Below, in pieces: positions 1-7,271 of a DNA stretch of 64,000 nt. A model generated the notes under the pieces. It ran no database searches. It saw only the letters and a list, made by a program, of their open reading frames with translations, and was not told where the DNA came from. Position 1 is the first letter of the stretch. Each line of letters opens with the position of its first letter. Position numbers and translations under genes: made by a program. The stretch spans positions 1 through 64,000 of the forward strand of contig SVMF01000003.1 of the NCBI GenBank assembly GCA_015067565.1, read 5' to 3'. This DNA comes from Oscillospiraceae bacterium (GTDB lineage: Bacteria; Bacillota; Clostridia; Oscillospirales; Oscillospiraceae).

Positions 1-128
1 GGCATTTTGACTTACATCGCAAACCGAGCTCTACCGTACCATCGTACGCCGACGCGCTCGGTTTGCTCGTCTTGCCGACTTTTTGAACTCTGTCAGTCTG
101 TCGAAAATCAAGTTTTTCGACAGACTGT
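1..128. repeat. Dispersed intergenic element, copy A (truncated by window edge)
   Basis: The first 128 bases match, in the same orientation, the inner part of a copy near 60680-60786, and in inverse orientation a copy near 44724-44860. Shared landmarks are a 10-bp inverted repeat (GCAAACCGAG / CTCGGTTTGC) around a GTAC-rich core, and a hairpin built on CAGTCTGTCGAAAA. It has no credible coding content. The remainder of the copy lies outside the window. Confidence 0.75.
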
Positions 129-163
129 GCAGGCTGTACCTTTCGGCACAGCCTGCTTTTTTT
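129..163 (+). terminator. Rho-independent terminator for a gene left of the window
   Basis: Stem GCAGGCTGT (129-137) pairs with ACAGCCTGC (148-156) and is followed by seven T residues. It points rightwards, so it ends a plus-strand transcript entering from outside. It sits directly beside element copy A, as the other copies sit beside terminators. Confidence 0.75.
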
Positions 164-189
164 CTGGGACTTTTTTTACGGCCCCTTTC

Positions 190-360
190 TTACTTTTTAG
201 CAAAGGACATACAGTCGGTGCACTGCTTTGCGGTAGGATCCGCCTCATGCGTGCCAACCATGATCTTCTCCAAGGTGCAGTAGTTCTCTGTGTCACAGTG
301 GTACTTGCACTGCGAAACGGTACACTCGATGCAGCGATTTGCGTTGGTATAGCAGCTCAT
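190..360 (-). CDS. DUF1540 domain small cysteine-rich protein
   Basis: A 56-residue protein starting MSCYTNAN, rich in cysteine and histidine (CIECTVSQCKYHC, then NYCTLEK and QCTDCMSF), which is the DUF1540 pattern. The cysteine spacing suggests metal binding, but the family function is not known. The start at 358-360 is chosen because GGAGGG lies just upstream; an in-frame ATG 27 bases earlier has no ribosome site. It is divergent from rpe and transcribed alone. No signal peptide or membrane segment is seen. Confidence 0.8.
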   Translation of the reverse strand: MSCYTNANRCIECTVSQCKYHCDTENYCTLEKIMVGTHEADPTAKQCTDCMSFAKK

Positions 361-429
361 GTTTTTCCCTCCTTCTTCAATTTTCATCTATAGTTTGTGC
401 CAAAACCGAAGCATTATCGAAGGAAAAAC

Positions 430-458
430 TTGACACTGGCGGAAGTTTATCATATAAT
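430..458 (+). promoter_or_regulatory. Consensus sigma-A promoter of rpe
   Basis: TTGACA at 430-435 and TATAAT at 453-458 are separated by 17 bases, a perfect housekeeping promoter. It leaves a leader of about 58 bases before the rpe start. Confidence 0.85.
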
Positions 459-522
459 TTTTTTGTCTGCGTGGTCGGAGTTCCGCGCAGCTGCTTATCA
501 TTCTATGCTACGGAGGTTTCAA

Positions 523-1170
523 ATGTTAAAGGTTGCTCCCTCGATCCTCTCTGCCGATTTTGTCAACCTTGAGCGTGATATTCGCTCACTTTCCACCACT
601 GGCGCAGATTATGTGCACGTCGATGTCATGGACGGTCTGTTTGTGCCCAATATCACCATCGGCATTCCTGTTGTTGCCGCAATTCGTAAAATCACCGAGC
701 TTCCGTTGGATGTTCATCTGATGATCGATCGTCCTCTTCGCTATGTGGATGATTTTTGCAAGGCCGGAAGCGATATTCTAACCATTCATGTCGAGGCCGA
801 TACGCAAGAAAATACCTTGGCCGCACTCAAGCGCATCCGTGAAAACAGTGTGAAGGCAGCAATTTCTATCAAGCCCAAGACACCCGCGGAGGCAGTTTTG
901 CCCTTCCTTCCCTACTGCGATCTCATTCTTGTTATGACGGTCGAGCCCGGCTTCGGTGGCCAGTCCTTTATGGCGGACATGATGCCGAAGCTCAAGCAGA
1001 TCCGCGCATATATCAACGAGCAGAACCCCAACTGTGAGCTCGAAGTTGACGGCGGTATCAACGAGAAGACCGCAAAGGTATGTGCCGAAAACGGTGCAAA
1101 TGTATTTGTTGCCGGCAGTGCATACTTCAAGTCCGCCGACCCTGCCGCCTTCGTAAAGGCTCTGAAATAG
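523..1170 (+). CDS. rpe: Ribulose-phosphate 3-epimerase
   Basis: A 215-residue TIM-barrel enzyme that interconverts ribulose 5-phosphate and xylulose 5-phosphate in the pentose phosphate pathway. Diagnostic segments are the N-terminal APSILSADF, the metal-site stretch VHVDVMDGLFVPN, HLMI, the phosphate loop MTVEPGFGGQ, and VDGGIN followed by GANVFVAGSA. The length is normal for the family. The start at 523 follows CGGAGG at 511-516; a 42-residue upstream extension in the same frame is not family-like. It is a single gene ending before a repeat and a strong hairpin. In many Firmicutes rpe sits with rsgA and prkC, but those are not next to it here. Confidence 0.96.
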   Translation: MLKVAPSILSADFVNLERDIRSLSTTGADYVHVDVMDGLFVPNITIGIPVVAAIRKITELPLDVHLMIDRPLRYVDDFCKAGSDILTIHVEADTQENTLAALKRIRENSVKAAISIKPKTPAEAVLPFLPYCDLILVMTVEPGFGGQSFMADMMPKLKQIRAYINEQNPNCELEVDGGINEKTAKVCAENGANVFVAGSAYFKSADPAAFVKALK

Positions 1171-1225
1171 CATCGCGTCCCTCAGATGAAAGTTCGAGAG
1201 TGTATTGTGTCAATGAATTTTGAAA

Positions 1226-1327
1226 TGTCATTCTACGGAACCGTCTGCCAAGAATCTGTTGGAGATCCTCGAAATTACTGAGTTTGTATCGTCTCGCATA
1301 GATTCTTCGCCAACGCTCGGAATGACA
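1226..1327. repeat. Short inverted-repeat element with TGTCATTC termini
   Basis: TGTCATTC (1226-1233) is mirrored by GAATGACA (1320-1327), and nested inside are AAGAATCT (1250-1257) and AGATTCTT (1300-1307). This is the layout of small palindromic elements common in Firmicute intergenic DNA. It lies between rpe and its terminator and contains no gene. Confidence 0.65.
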
Positions 1328-1413
1328 TAATACTGTTTCTCGATAAAATGATTTAACAATCATTTTTTAGCCGTATGGATATCCTGCGCCGCCTGTGGCG
1401 GCTTCTTGCAGAA

Positions 1414-1446
1414 CGAACCCTTCGGACATTCGTCCGAAGGGTTCGT
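1414..1446. terminator. Bidirectional hairpin between convergent genes
   Basis: A long perfect stem around CGAACCCTTCGGAC and GTCCGAAGGGTTCG with a 4-base loop lies between rpe and the minus-strand gene ending at 1460. The T-rich stretch on its right serves the rpe side. Confidence 0.8.
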
Positions 1447-1459
1447 TATATTTAATTCC

Positions 1460-1702
1460 TTAATTCCATAGTAGAATCAATCCCAGGATCAGCAAAAAGA
1501 ACACGCAAACAAACACAAAGGCAATCAACGCCACAGCCCTCATGGTGCCAAGGTACAAGCCTCGCCGTTCGTCCTTCGTCAGCTCCTCCATACTCATCTG
1601 ATTGTTGGGCTTGTCGGAGGCCTTCGGACGATACCAGCGCATACCTTCGACATTCATGTTGGCAATCACGCGGCCGTCGTCGTCATCGTATTTTTTCTTC
1701 AT
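1460..1702 (-). CDS. Small membrane protein downstream of oppF
   Basis: About 80 residues. The N-terminal half is hydrophilic (MKKKYDDDD, then a Lys/Pro/Asn-rich stretch and the charged SMEELTKDERRGLYLG). The last 25 residues form one membrane helix (ALIAFVFVCVFFLLILGLILLW). I recognise no family. It follows oppF after a few bases and is probably the last gene of the opp operon. An ATG at 1700-1702 lies 12 bases after GGAG; a GTG at 1709-1711 in the same frame is the alternative start but is only 3 bases from the site. A role in the transporter is only suggested by position. Confidence 0.6.
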   Translation of the reverse strand: MKKKYDDDDGRVIANMNVEGMRWYRPKASDKPNNQMSMEELTKDERRGLYLGTMRAVALIAFVFVCVFFLLILGLILLWN

Positions 1703-1711
1703 GCGCTTCAC

Positions 1712-2794
1712 TTACTCCTTCGGCAATGCACGCTCGAACTCATCCATTCTCTCTTTGGAGTTGTACAGATGGCATGCGCAGTAATGCTCGGGATGCACCT
1801 CGATAAAGTCAGGCGCAAAGTGCTTGCAGATCTCCATGCACTGGCTGCAACGAGTGTGGAATTTGCAGCCAGAGGGGGGATTTGCAGGGGAAGGAATGGA
1901 GCCTTCCAGAACAACACGGTTCATCTTGTAATCCGGATCAGGAATCGGGATGGCAGAGAACAATGCCTTGGTATACGGATGCAGAGGCTCATCAAAGACC
2001 TTCTCGGTCTGTGCATACTCGACGAGGTTGCCCAGATACATAACACCGACAGTGTCGGAAATATGCTCAACAACGGACAGGTCGTGGGAGATGAACAGAT
2101 AGGTCAGGCCAAACTGCTTCTGCAGATCTCTGAGCAGGTTGATGATCTGTGCCTGGATAGACACATCAAGGGCCGAAACGGGCTCATCGCAGAGGATGAA
2201 GTCCGGATTCAGAGCCAGCGCACGGGCGATGCAGATTCTCTGACGCTGGCCGCCCGAGAACTCGTGCGGATAGCGATCCTTGTGGTACTCCGCAAGGCCG
2301 CAGGCCTCCATGATGCGGGTGATATACTCGTCATATTCTTCCTTCGGGACAATGCCGTGCTCACGGACCGCCTCGCCAATTATCTCGCCGACGGGAAGTC
2401 TGGGAGAAAGGCTGGAATACGGATCCTGGAAGATGATCTGGATGGCGGGGCGCTTTGCACGAAGTTCCTTCTTGTTCAGGGAGAAGATCTCCTCACCGTT
2501 GAAGTAAACCTCACCCTCGGTCTTATCCAGAAGACGCAGCAGCGTACGGCCAATGGTAGACTTGCCACAGCCGGACTCACCGACGAGACCCATGGTCGTG
2601 CCGCGCTTAATCTTAAAGGAAACACCGTCAACTGCCTTGACATTGCCAACCGTTACGCGGAAGAAGCTGGACTTGATGGGGAAATACTTCTTCAGATTTT
2701 TTACAACCAGAAGATTTTCCGGATCGGTCTCTGCACCCTCGACACCCTGAATGAAGGAATCAATATGCTCAATGGTCTTAAGTTTTTCGCTCAT
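1712..2794 (-). CDS. oppF: Oligopeptide ABC transporter ATP-binding protein OppF
   Basis: A 360-residue ABC ATPase energising peptide import at the inner face of the membrane. Visible motifs are Walker [11 protein letters not shown]-loop [12 protein letters not shown], signature FSGGQRQR, Walker B FILCDEP, D-loop SALDVS and switch His in ISHDL. The C-terminal oligopeptide/dipeptide extension contains a cysteine cluster ([14 protein letters not shown]) typical of OppD/OppF. It follows oppD by one base and pairs with it as a heterodimer. The order A-B-C-D-F is that of classical opp loci. Peptide rather than nickel or dipeptide specificity is inferred from the set as a whole. Confidence 0.93.
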   Translation of the reverse strand: MSEKLKTIEHIDSFIQGVEGAETDPENLLVVKNLKKYFPIKSSFFRVTVGNVKAVDGVSFKIKRGTTMGLVGESGCGKSTIGRTLLRLLDKTEGEVYFNGEEIFSLNKKELRAKRPAIQIIFQDPYSSLSPRLPVGEIIGEAVREHGIVPKEEYDEYITRIMEACGLAEYHKDRYPHEFSGGQRQRICIARALALNPDFILCDEPVSALDVSIQAQIINLLRDLQKQFGLTYLFISHDLSVVEHISDTVGVMYLGNLVEYAQTEKVFDEPLHPYTKALFSAIPIPDPDYKMNRVVLEGSIPSPANPPSGCKFHTRCSQCMEICKHFAPDFIEVHPEHYCACHLYNSKERMDEFERALPKE

Positions 2795-2795
2795 A

Positions 2796-3986
2796 TTACA
2801 ATTCCTCCAGATTCACAGTCTTGGGATATCCGAGCTCTTCGCCCTCATCAAAGAAGCGGTAGCAGGAAACATAATGCGTGTCGCTGATCTTGATCTCAGG
2901 CGGATACTTATTGCCGCAATGCTCACACTGCATCTCGCAGCGGTCGCGGAAGTAGCAATAGTTCGGCATATCGATGGGGTTCGGAACGCTGCCGGGGATG
3001 TTGTAAAGCTCCTCGACCTTTTTGCCGACGACAGGCTTGGACTTCATCAAGCCAATGGTGTATGGGTGTGCCGGATGATGGAAGATATCATCAGCGGTAC
3101 CCTTCTCGACCACGCGACCTGCATACATAACAACGACATAGTCGGCCATGCCGGCAACAACACCCAAGTCATGCGTGATGAGCATGATGGAGCTGTTGAT
3201 CTTATCCTTCAGGCTCTGCAGCAGATCCAGAATCTGCGCCTGAATGGTAACATCAAGAGCCGTGGTAGGCTCGTCAGCGATAATCAGAGCCGGGTTGCAG
3301 GCCAGTGCAATGGCGATCATAACACGCTGGCGCATACCACCGGAGAGCTCGTGGGGGTACATCTTGTACACACCCTCTTTGTTAGCGATGCCGACAAGCT
3401 CGAGCATCTCCATGGTGCGTGCCCGGACGTCCTCATCGGACATCTTTGGGTTATGCAGCTTGATGACCTCATCGACCTGCGAACCGATCTTGAAGACAGG
3501 GTTCAGGCTGGTCATGGGCTCCTGGAAGATCATGGAAATCAGATTGCCGCGGAGCTCCTGCATAACCTTGGTCGGAGCATTGACGATATTATAGGCTTTG
3601 CCATCACCCGCATTCAGACGGATCTCACCGCCGACGGTCTGGCCACTCGGTCTTTGCAGAAGCTGCATCAAAGAGAGGCTGGTAACGGACTTGCCGCAAC
3701 CGGACTCACCAACAACACCGACAGTCGAGCACTTCGGAATGTTGAAGCTGATGCCGTCAACAGCCTTGACCGTGCCGATATCGGTAAAGAAGTAGGTGCA
3801 AACATTGTCGAATTCGACAACATTGTTGTTGTCCTTCATTGTGGTCATATAACGCTCAGGGTTCTTTGCCGCAGCAGCACGCTGCTTTTCCAGCTTAGAG
3901 GTGAGCTTGCGATTGAACTTTGAAATGCGACGTGACTCCTTGCCGGAGATGTAGGAATCCTTACGCTCTTTCTTCTTAAACAACAT
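2796..3986 (-). CDS. oppD: Oligopeptide ABC transporter ATP-binding protein OppD
   Basis: A 396-residue ABC ATPase, partner of OppF. It shows Walker [11 protein letters not shown]-loop IFQEPMTSLNP, signature LSGGMRQR, Walker B LIIADEP and the switch His in ITHDLG, followed by the oligopeptide extension with CYFRDRCEMQCEHC. An N-terminal Lys/Arg-rich tail of about 50 residues precedes the ATPase fold and is longer than usual. The gene begins 12 bases after oppC and ends one base before oppF, so the two ATPases are probably translationally coupled. Confidence 0.93.
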   Translation of the reverse strand: MLFKKKERKDSYISGKESRRISKFNRKLTSKLEKQRAAAAKNPERYMTTMKDNNNVVEFDNVCTYFFTDIGTVKAVDGISFNIPKCSTVGVVGESGCGKSVTSLSLMQLLQRPSGQTVGGEIRLNAGDGKAYNIVNAPTKVMQELRGNLISMIFQEPMTSLNPVFKIGSQVDEVIKLHNPKMSDEDVRARTMEMLELVGIANKEGVYKMYPHELSGGMRQRVMIAIALACNPALIIADEPTTALDVTIQAQILDLLQSLKDKINSSIMLITHDLGVVAGMADYVVVMYAGRVVEKGTADDIFHHPAHPYTIGLMKSKPVVGKKVEELYNIPGSVPNPIDMPNYCYFRDRCEMQCEHCGNKYPPEIKISDTHYVSCYRFFDEGEELGYPKTVNLEEL

Positions 3987-3998
3987 TCAGATTCCTCC

Positions 3999-6098
3999 TT
4001 ATCTCTTCATTTTCGGGTCGAAAGCATCTCGCAGTCCGTCGCCGACGAAGTTAAACGAGATAACCGTAAAGCAAATCAGCAAACCGACAGGCAGCCAGAT
4101 ATAAATATATCTGCCAAGATTCTCATTCAGGCCGGTAACGAACTCGATCATATTGCCCCAGGTTGCCAGGGGGAACTTAACACCGAGACCAAGGAACGAC
4201 AGGGACGACTCGGTTAGAATGACACCACCCAGGCTGCCGGTAGCTGAAACGATCAGCTGTGGCATGACATTGGGAACAAGGTGTCTGAAGATTCTGTGAC
4301 GAACCTTAACGCCGGTAGACTCGGTTGCGATCATGAACTCCTGCTCACGCAGAGACAGGATCTGGCCGCGGACGAGACGAGCAATACCGGCCCAGCTCAA
4401 AATACCGAGAACCGCCATCATGACATACAGACGAGAAATTGCATCCATTCTGGCAGCATCCATATAGCCGCCGAGGATGATTAGGATGGGGTAAGACGGG
4501 ATACAATAGAAGATCTCGACCAAACGCATGATGAGCGTATCAACCCAGCCACCGAAATAGCCGGCAATGCCGCCCAGGATAACACCGATCAGCATCGAAA
4601 GGATAACAACAACGAAGCCGACCAGCAGGGAGATACGGCCACCGTACATCATACGGGCAAAAATATCCATGCCGTTGCCATCGGTGCCGAAGGGATGCTC
4701 AGCGCTCATAGGCGCATACTTGTTCGTGACATAGAACGGCATATTGCGAGTGATGGTATAGGTTCCGATCAGTTCAGTGATCTGCAGTTCCTCATCCATG
4801 AAGATAGGATTGCCTTCTTCGTCGAGTTTATCCTCGAAAACTTCCTTGCCTTCCTCATTCTTCGTAATATTTCTCTGCTTCAATGACCAGGTCAACGTTG
4901 CAGCCTTCTGGTTCTCGTCGCGCATCTGACTCATGAGCTCGCCCAGACCCTCTTTGAATGCCACATCAAAGGTATCCTGTGCGTTAGAGTCAACCACGCG
5001 GACATCGGACATCAGCGCAACCAGCGTGCCGTCAGCGGTAAAGAGCTCGCCGCTTTCCTTGTCAACATGGTAGGATGTGCCATCAACGGTGAACGCTTCC
5101 TCACTTGCAAGGTTCAACAGCGCAGCAGCCTTCAGCTCGGCGGAAATGTTACTGCCGGCCTCGGCCATGTTGAAGGAATAGTCGGTGAAGATGCACATCG
5201 GCTCAGCTTCCTCAACGCGGATGACATTATAGTTGAACTCGTCAATTGCGCTCAGTGCATAGATTTCGCCATCGGTATAGGTGACTACGGAAAGGTTCTT
5301 AGCGCAGGCATCACCGATCGCAGTAGCCAGCTCATTGGTCGCAATGTCACCGCGCATGATCGGGTTCAGACACTCGAGCTTATAGGTCATCTTGCCGATC
5401 TTGGTAACACGGTACGTGATGCCCTCATACTCAAAGTCAGCATTGGACTTGTCGCCCTTGATGGATTTAAATGCTGCATTGGCAGAAGCCAACAGCTGCG
5501 GGTCAATCGGATCGCCATTTACATCATTGGCTCCGTCAGAATCCTTCACGCTGTCGATGGATTCAGAAATCACAACATTAAAATGATACGTGCCGACATT
5601 TTCGCCCTTGAGCTCTGACCACTGATAGACATGATCGTCCGATTTTGTCAGGAGATAGGTCGTAATGGTGTCTTCTTTGGTATAGAAGGATACCGCATGG
5701 TCTGCATCATGCTCCTTCATGGTCAGAACGCGGGAGTTCGTAGCTCTTCTGATGGTAGAGGGAACAGATTCGACACCGGGAATCTCAACCTGAGTAAAGT
5801 CTGTATTGAAGGTAGCGGTAGCATAGGTGCGCTGCATATAGTCATAGTGCATAAACACCTCTGTTTCACCATGCTCATACAGGAACGGACCGGCAAAGCA
5901 GAAAACAAACATGGCGATCAGAACAATCAGACCGACCATGGCCAGACGGTTTCTGAAGAAGCGCTTGACAACCAATCTGCCGGGAGAAAGAACCTTCACG
6001 CGTCGGCTATCATCCAGACTGGTACCTTCCTCTTCCCTTACCTTCTCAATTTCAGAGGCACGCTTTTTTAATGCTTCATTCAAACTGTTTCTTTCCAT
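3999..6098 (-). CDS. oppC: Peptide ABC transporter permease OppC with ~390-residue inserted domain
   Basis: At 699 residues this is more than twice the usual OppC length of about 300. Residues 1-75 carry the cytoplasmic tail and first membrane helix (LAMVGLIVLIAMFVFCFAGPF). Residues 468-699 are a standard OppC permease: HPFGTDGNGMDIF, five further helices and an EAA-type loop near ATESTGVKVRHRIFRHLVP. Between them, about residues 76-467 form a hydrophilic insert with no membrane helix, predicted to face outward. The insert has internal similarity of layout (repeated -DGTSYHVDKESGEL- and -EGITYRVTKIGKMT- style stretches). It is intact and in frame. Neighbours are oppB (12 bases upstream) and oppD. 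Confidence 0.9.
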   Translation of the reverse strand: MERNSLNEALKKRASEIEKVREEEGTSLDDSRRVKVLSPGRLVVKRFFRNRLAMVGLIVLIAMFVFCFAGPFLYEHGETEVFMHYDYMQRTYATATFNTDFTQVEIPGVESVPSTIRRATNSRVLTMKEHDADHAVSFYTKEDTITTYLLTKSDDHVYQWSELKGENVGTYHFNVVISESIDSVKDSDGANDVNGDPIDPQLLASANAAFKSIKGDKSNADFEYEGITYRVTKIGKMTYKLECLNPIMRGDIATNELATAIGDACAKNLSVVTYTDGEIYALSAIDEFNYNVIRVEEAEPMCIFTDYSFNMAEAGSNISAELKAAALLNLASEEAFTVDGTSYHVDKESGELFTADGTLVALMSDVRVVDSNAQDTFDVAFKEGLGELMSQMRDENQKAATLTWSLKQRNITKNEEGKEVFEDKLDEEGNPIFMDEELQITELIGTYTITRNMPFYVTNKYAPMSAEHPFGTDGNGMDIFARMMYGGRISLLVGFVVVILSMLIGVILGGIAGYFGGWVDTLIMRLVEIFYCIPSYPILIILGGYMDAARMDAISRLYVMMAVLGILSWAGIARLVRGQILSLREQEFMIATESTGVKVRHRIFRHLVPNVMPQLIVSATGSLGGVILTESSLSFLGLGVKFPLATWGNMIEFVTGLNENLGRYIYIWLPVGLLICFTVISFNFVGDGLRDAFDPKMKR

Positions 6099-6110
6099 AA
6101 AAGCACCTCC

Positions 6111-7097
6111 TTAATTGATACGCACGCGCGGGTCGACCACTGCATATAGGATGTCAGCAAGCAGCGTACCGACAAGCGTCAGAACAGTGGAGAATGCAAG
6201 ATAGAACATCGTGAAGGGAATGTCGCCGCCCATCATAGAAGTAAAGGCAGCCTGACCGATACCCTCAAAGCTGAAGAGCTGCTCGGTGATCATCGCACCA
6301 GAGAACAGGCCCGGCAGCATATTGCCGATGATCGTAACAATGGGAATGAGTGTATTTCTAAAGGCATGGTAATTCATGACGCGCTTCTCGGGCAGGCCCT
6401 TCGAACGAGCGGTACGAATATAATCAGCGTTGAGAACCTCTAGCGTATTCGTACGCGTGTAACGCATCAGATCGCCCATACCTACCATGATCAAGGTTAA
6501 GCTCGGCAGAATAAAGTGCTTCGCCATGTCGATAAACTGCTCGAATTCGGACATACTTAGATTTGCACCGGCCGTAACCGTACCGAACGTAGGCAGAATG
6601 CCGCCAAAGATCATCTTCAGGCAGGTCGCCACAAAGAAGGAAGGCAGCGAAATACCTACCAAAGCAAAAACAGTAACACTGTAGTCCACCAAGGAATACT
6701 GCTTTCTCGCAGCTAAGATACCTAATGGTATGGCTAATATCAATTCAAAGAAAAATACGATGACATTCAGTGAGAATGAATACCAAATTTTACTGGAAAA
6801 GACGGTAACACAGGGCTGTGTCCAAGTCCAGCTGTCGCCGAAGTCGCCCTGAACAGCAGTGCCGAGCCATTGGAAATAGCCCTCAAACACGTTATCGGTA
6901 TTCATACCGAGTCGTTCGTTCATTTCTTCAAGCAGCTGTTCATAGGATTTCGTCTGATTTGCCTTCGAGGCCATCTCTCTGGCTTTCTTTTCCGGGTAGC
7001 TTGCAGGCAAAGAGTACATAAGTCCATAAATTATAAATAAAACGAAAAAGAGGATCATTAGACTCAGCAGCAAGCGCTTAAGAATAAATTTGAACAT
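6111..7097 (-). CDS. oppB: Peptide ABC transporter permease OppB
   Basis: A 328-residue membrane permease of the DppB/OppB type with an N-terminal helix, a periplasm-facing loop, then five helices. The binding-protein-dependent transport motif is seen around NADYIRTARSKGLPEKRVMNYHAFRN. It forms the channel with OppC. The gene lies about 175 bases after oppA, a gap that holds two hairpins, and 12 bases before oppC. Length and topology are ordinary, in contrast with its partner OppC. Confidence 0.93.
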   Translation of the reverse strand: MFKFILKRLLLSLMILFFVLFIIYGLMYSLPASYPEKKAREMASKANQTKSYEQLLEEMNERLGMNTDNVFEGYFQWLGTAVQGDFGDSWTWTQPCVTVFSSKIWYSFSLNVIVFFFELILAIPLGILAARKQYSLVDYSVTVFALVGISLPSFFVATCLKMIFGGILPTFGTVTAGANLSMSEFEQFIDMAKHFILPSLTLIMVGMGDLMRYTRTNTLEVLNADYIRTARSKGLPEKRVMNYHAFRNTLIPIVTIIGNMLPGLFSGAMITEQLFSFEGIGQAAFTSMMGGDIPFTMFYLAFSTVLTLVGTLLADILYAVVDPRVRIN

Positions 7098-7137
7098 ATA
7101 TACCTCTCCGACCTTCTAATTTGTAATAACTCGGAAT

Positions 7138-7235
7138 GCATATGACCCCCGTAGGAGCCATATGCATAACGTAAACTGTCAAAAAAACAGCTATGCGAAT
7201 CAAACGCTTTTCCGTGCCCCAAAAAGGGGCACGGA
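7138..7235 (-). promoter_or_regulatory. Two hairpins between oppA and oppB
   Basis: GCATATG (7138-7144) pairs with CATATGC (7159-7165), and a 10-bp stem TCCGTGCCCC / GGGGCACGGA spans 7211-7235 with a 5-base loop. Neither has a long T tail, so they look more like partial terminators or mRNA-stabilising structures that make oppA transcripts more abundant than the permease part. Confidence 0.5.
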
Positions 7236-7271
7236 TAGGGTTAAACTATTAAATCCGAGAAAATTCGAATA

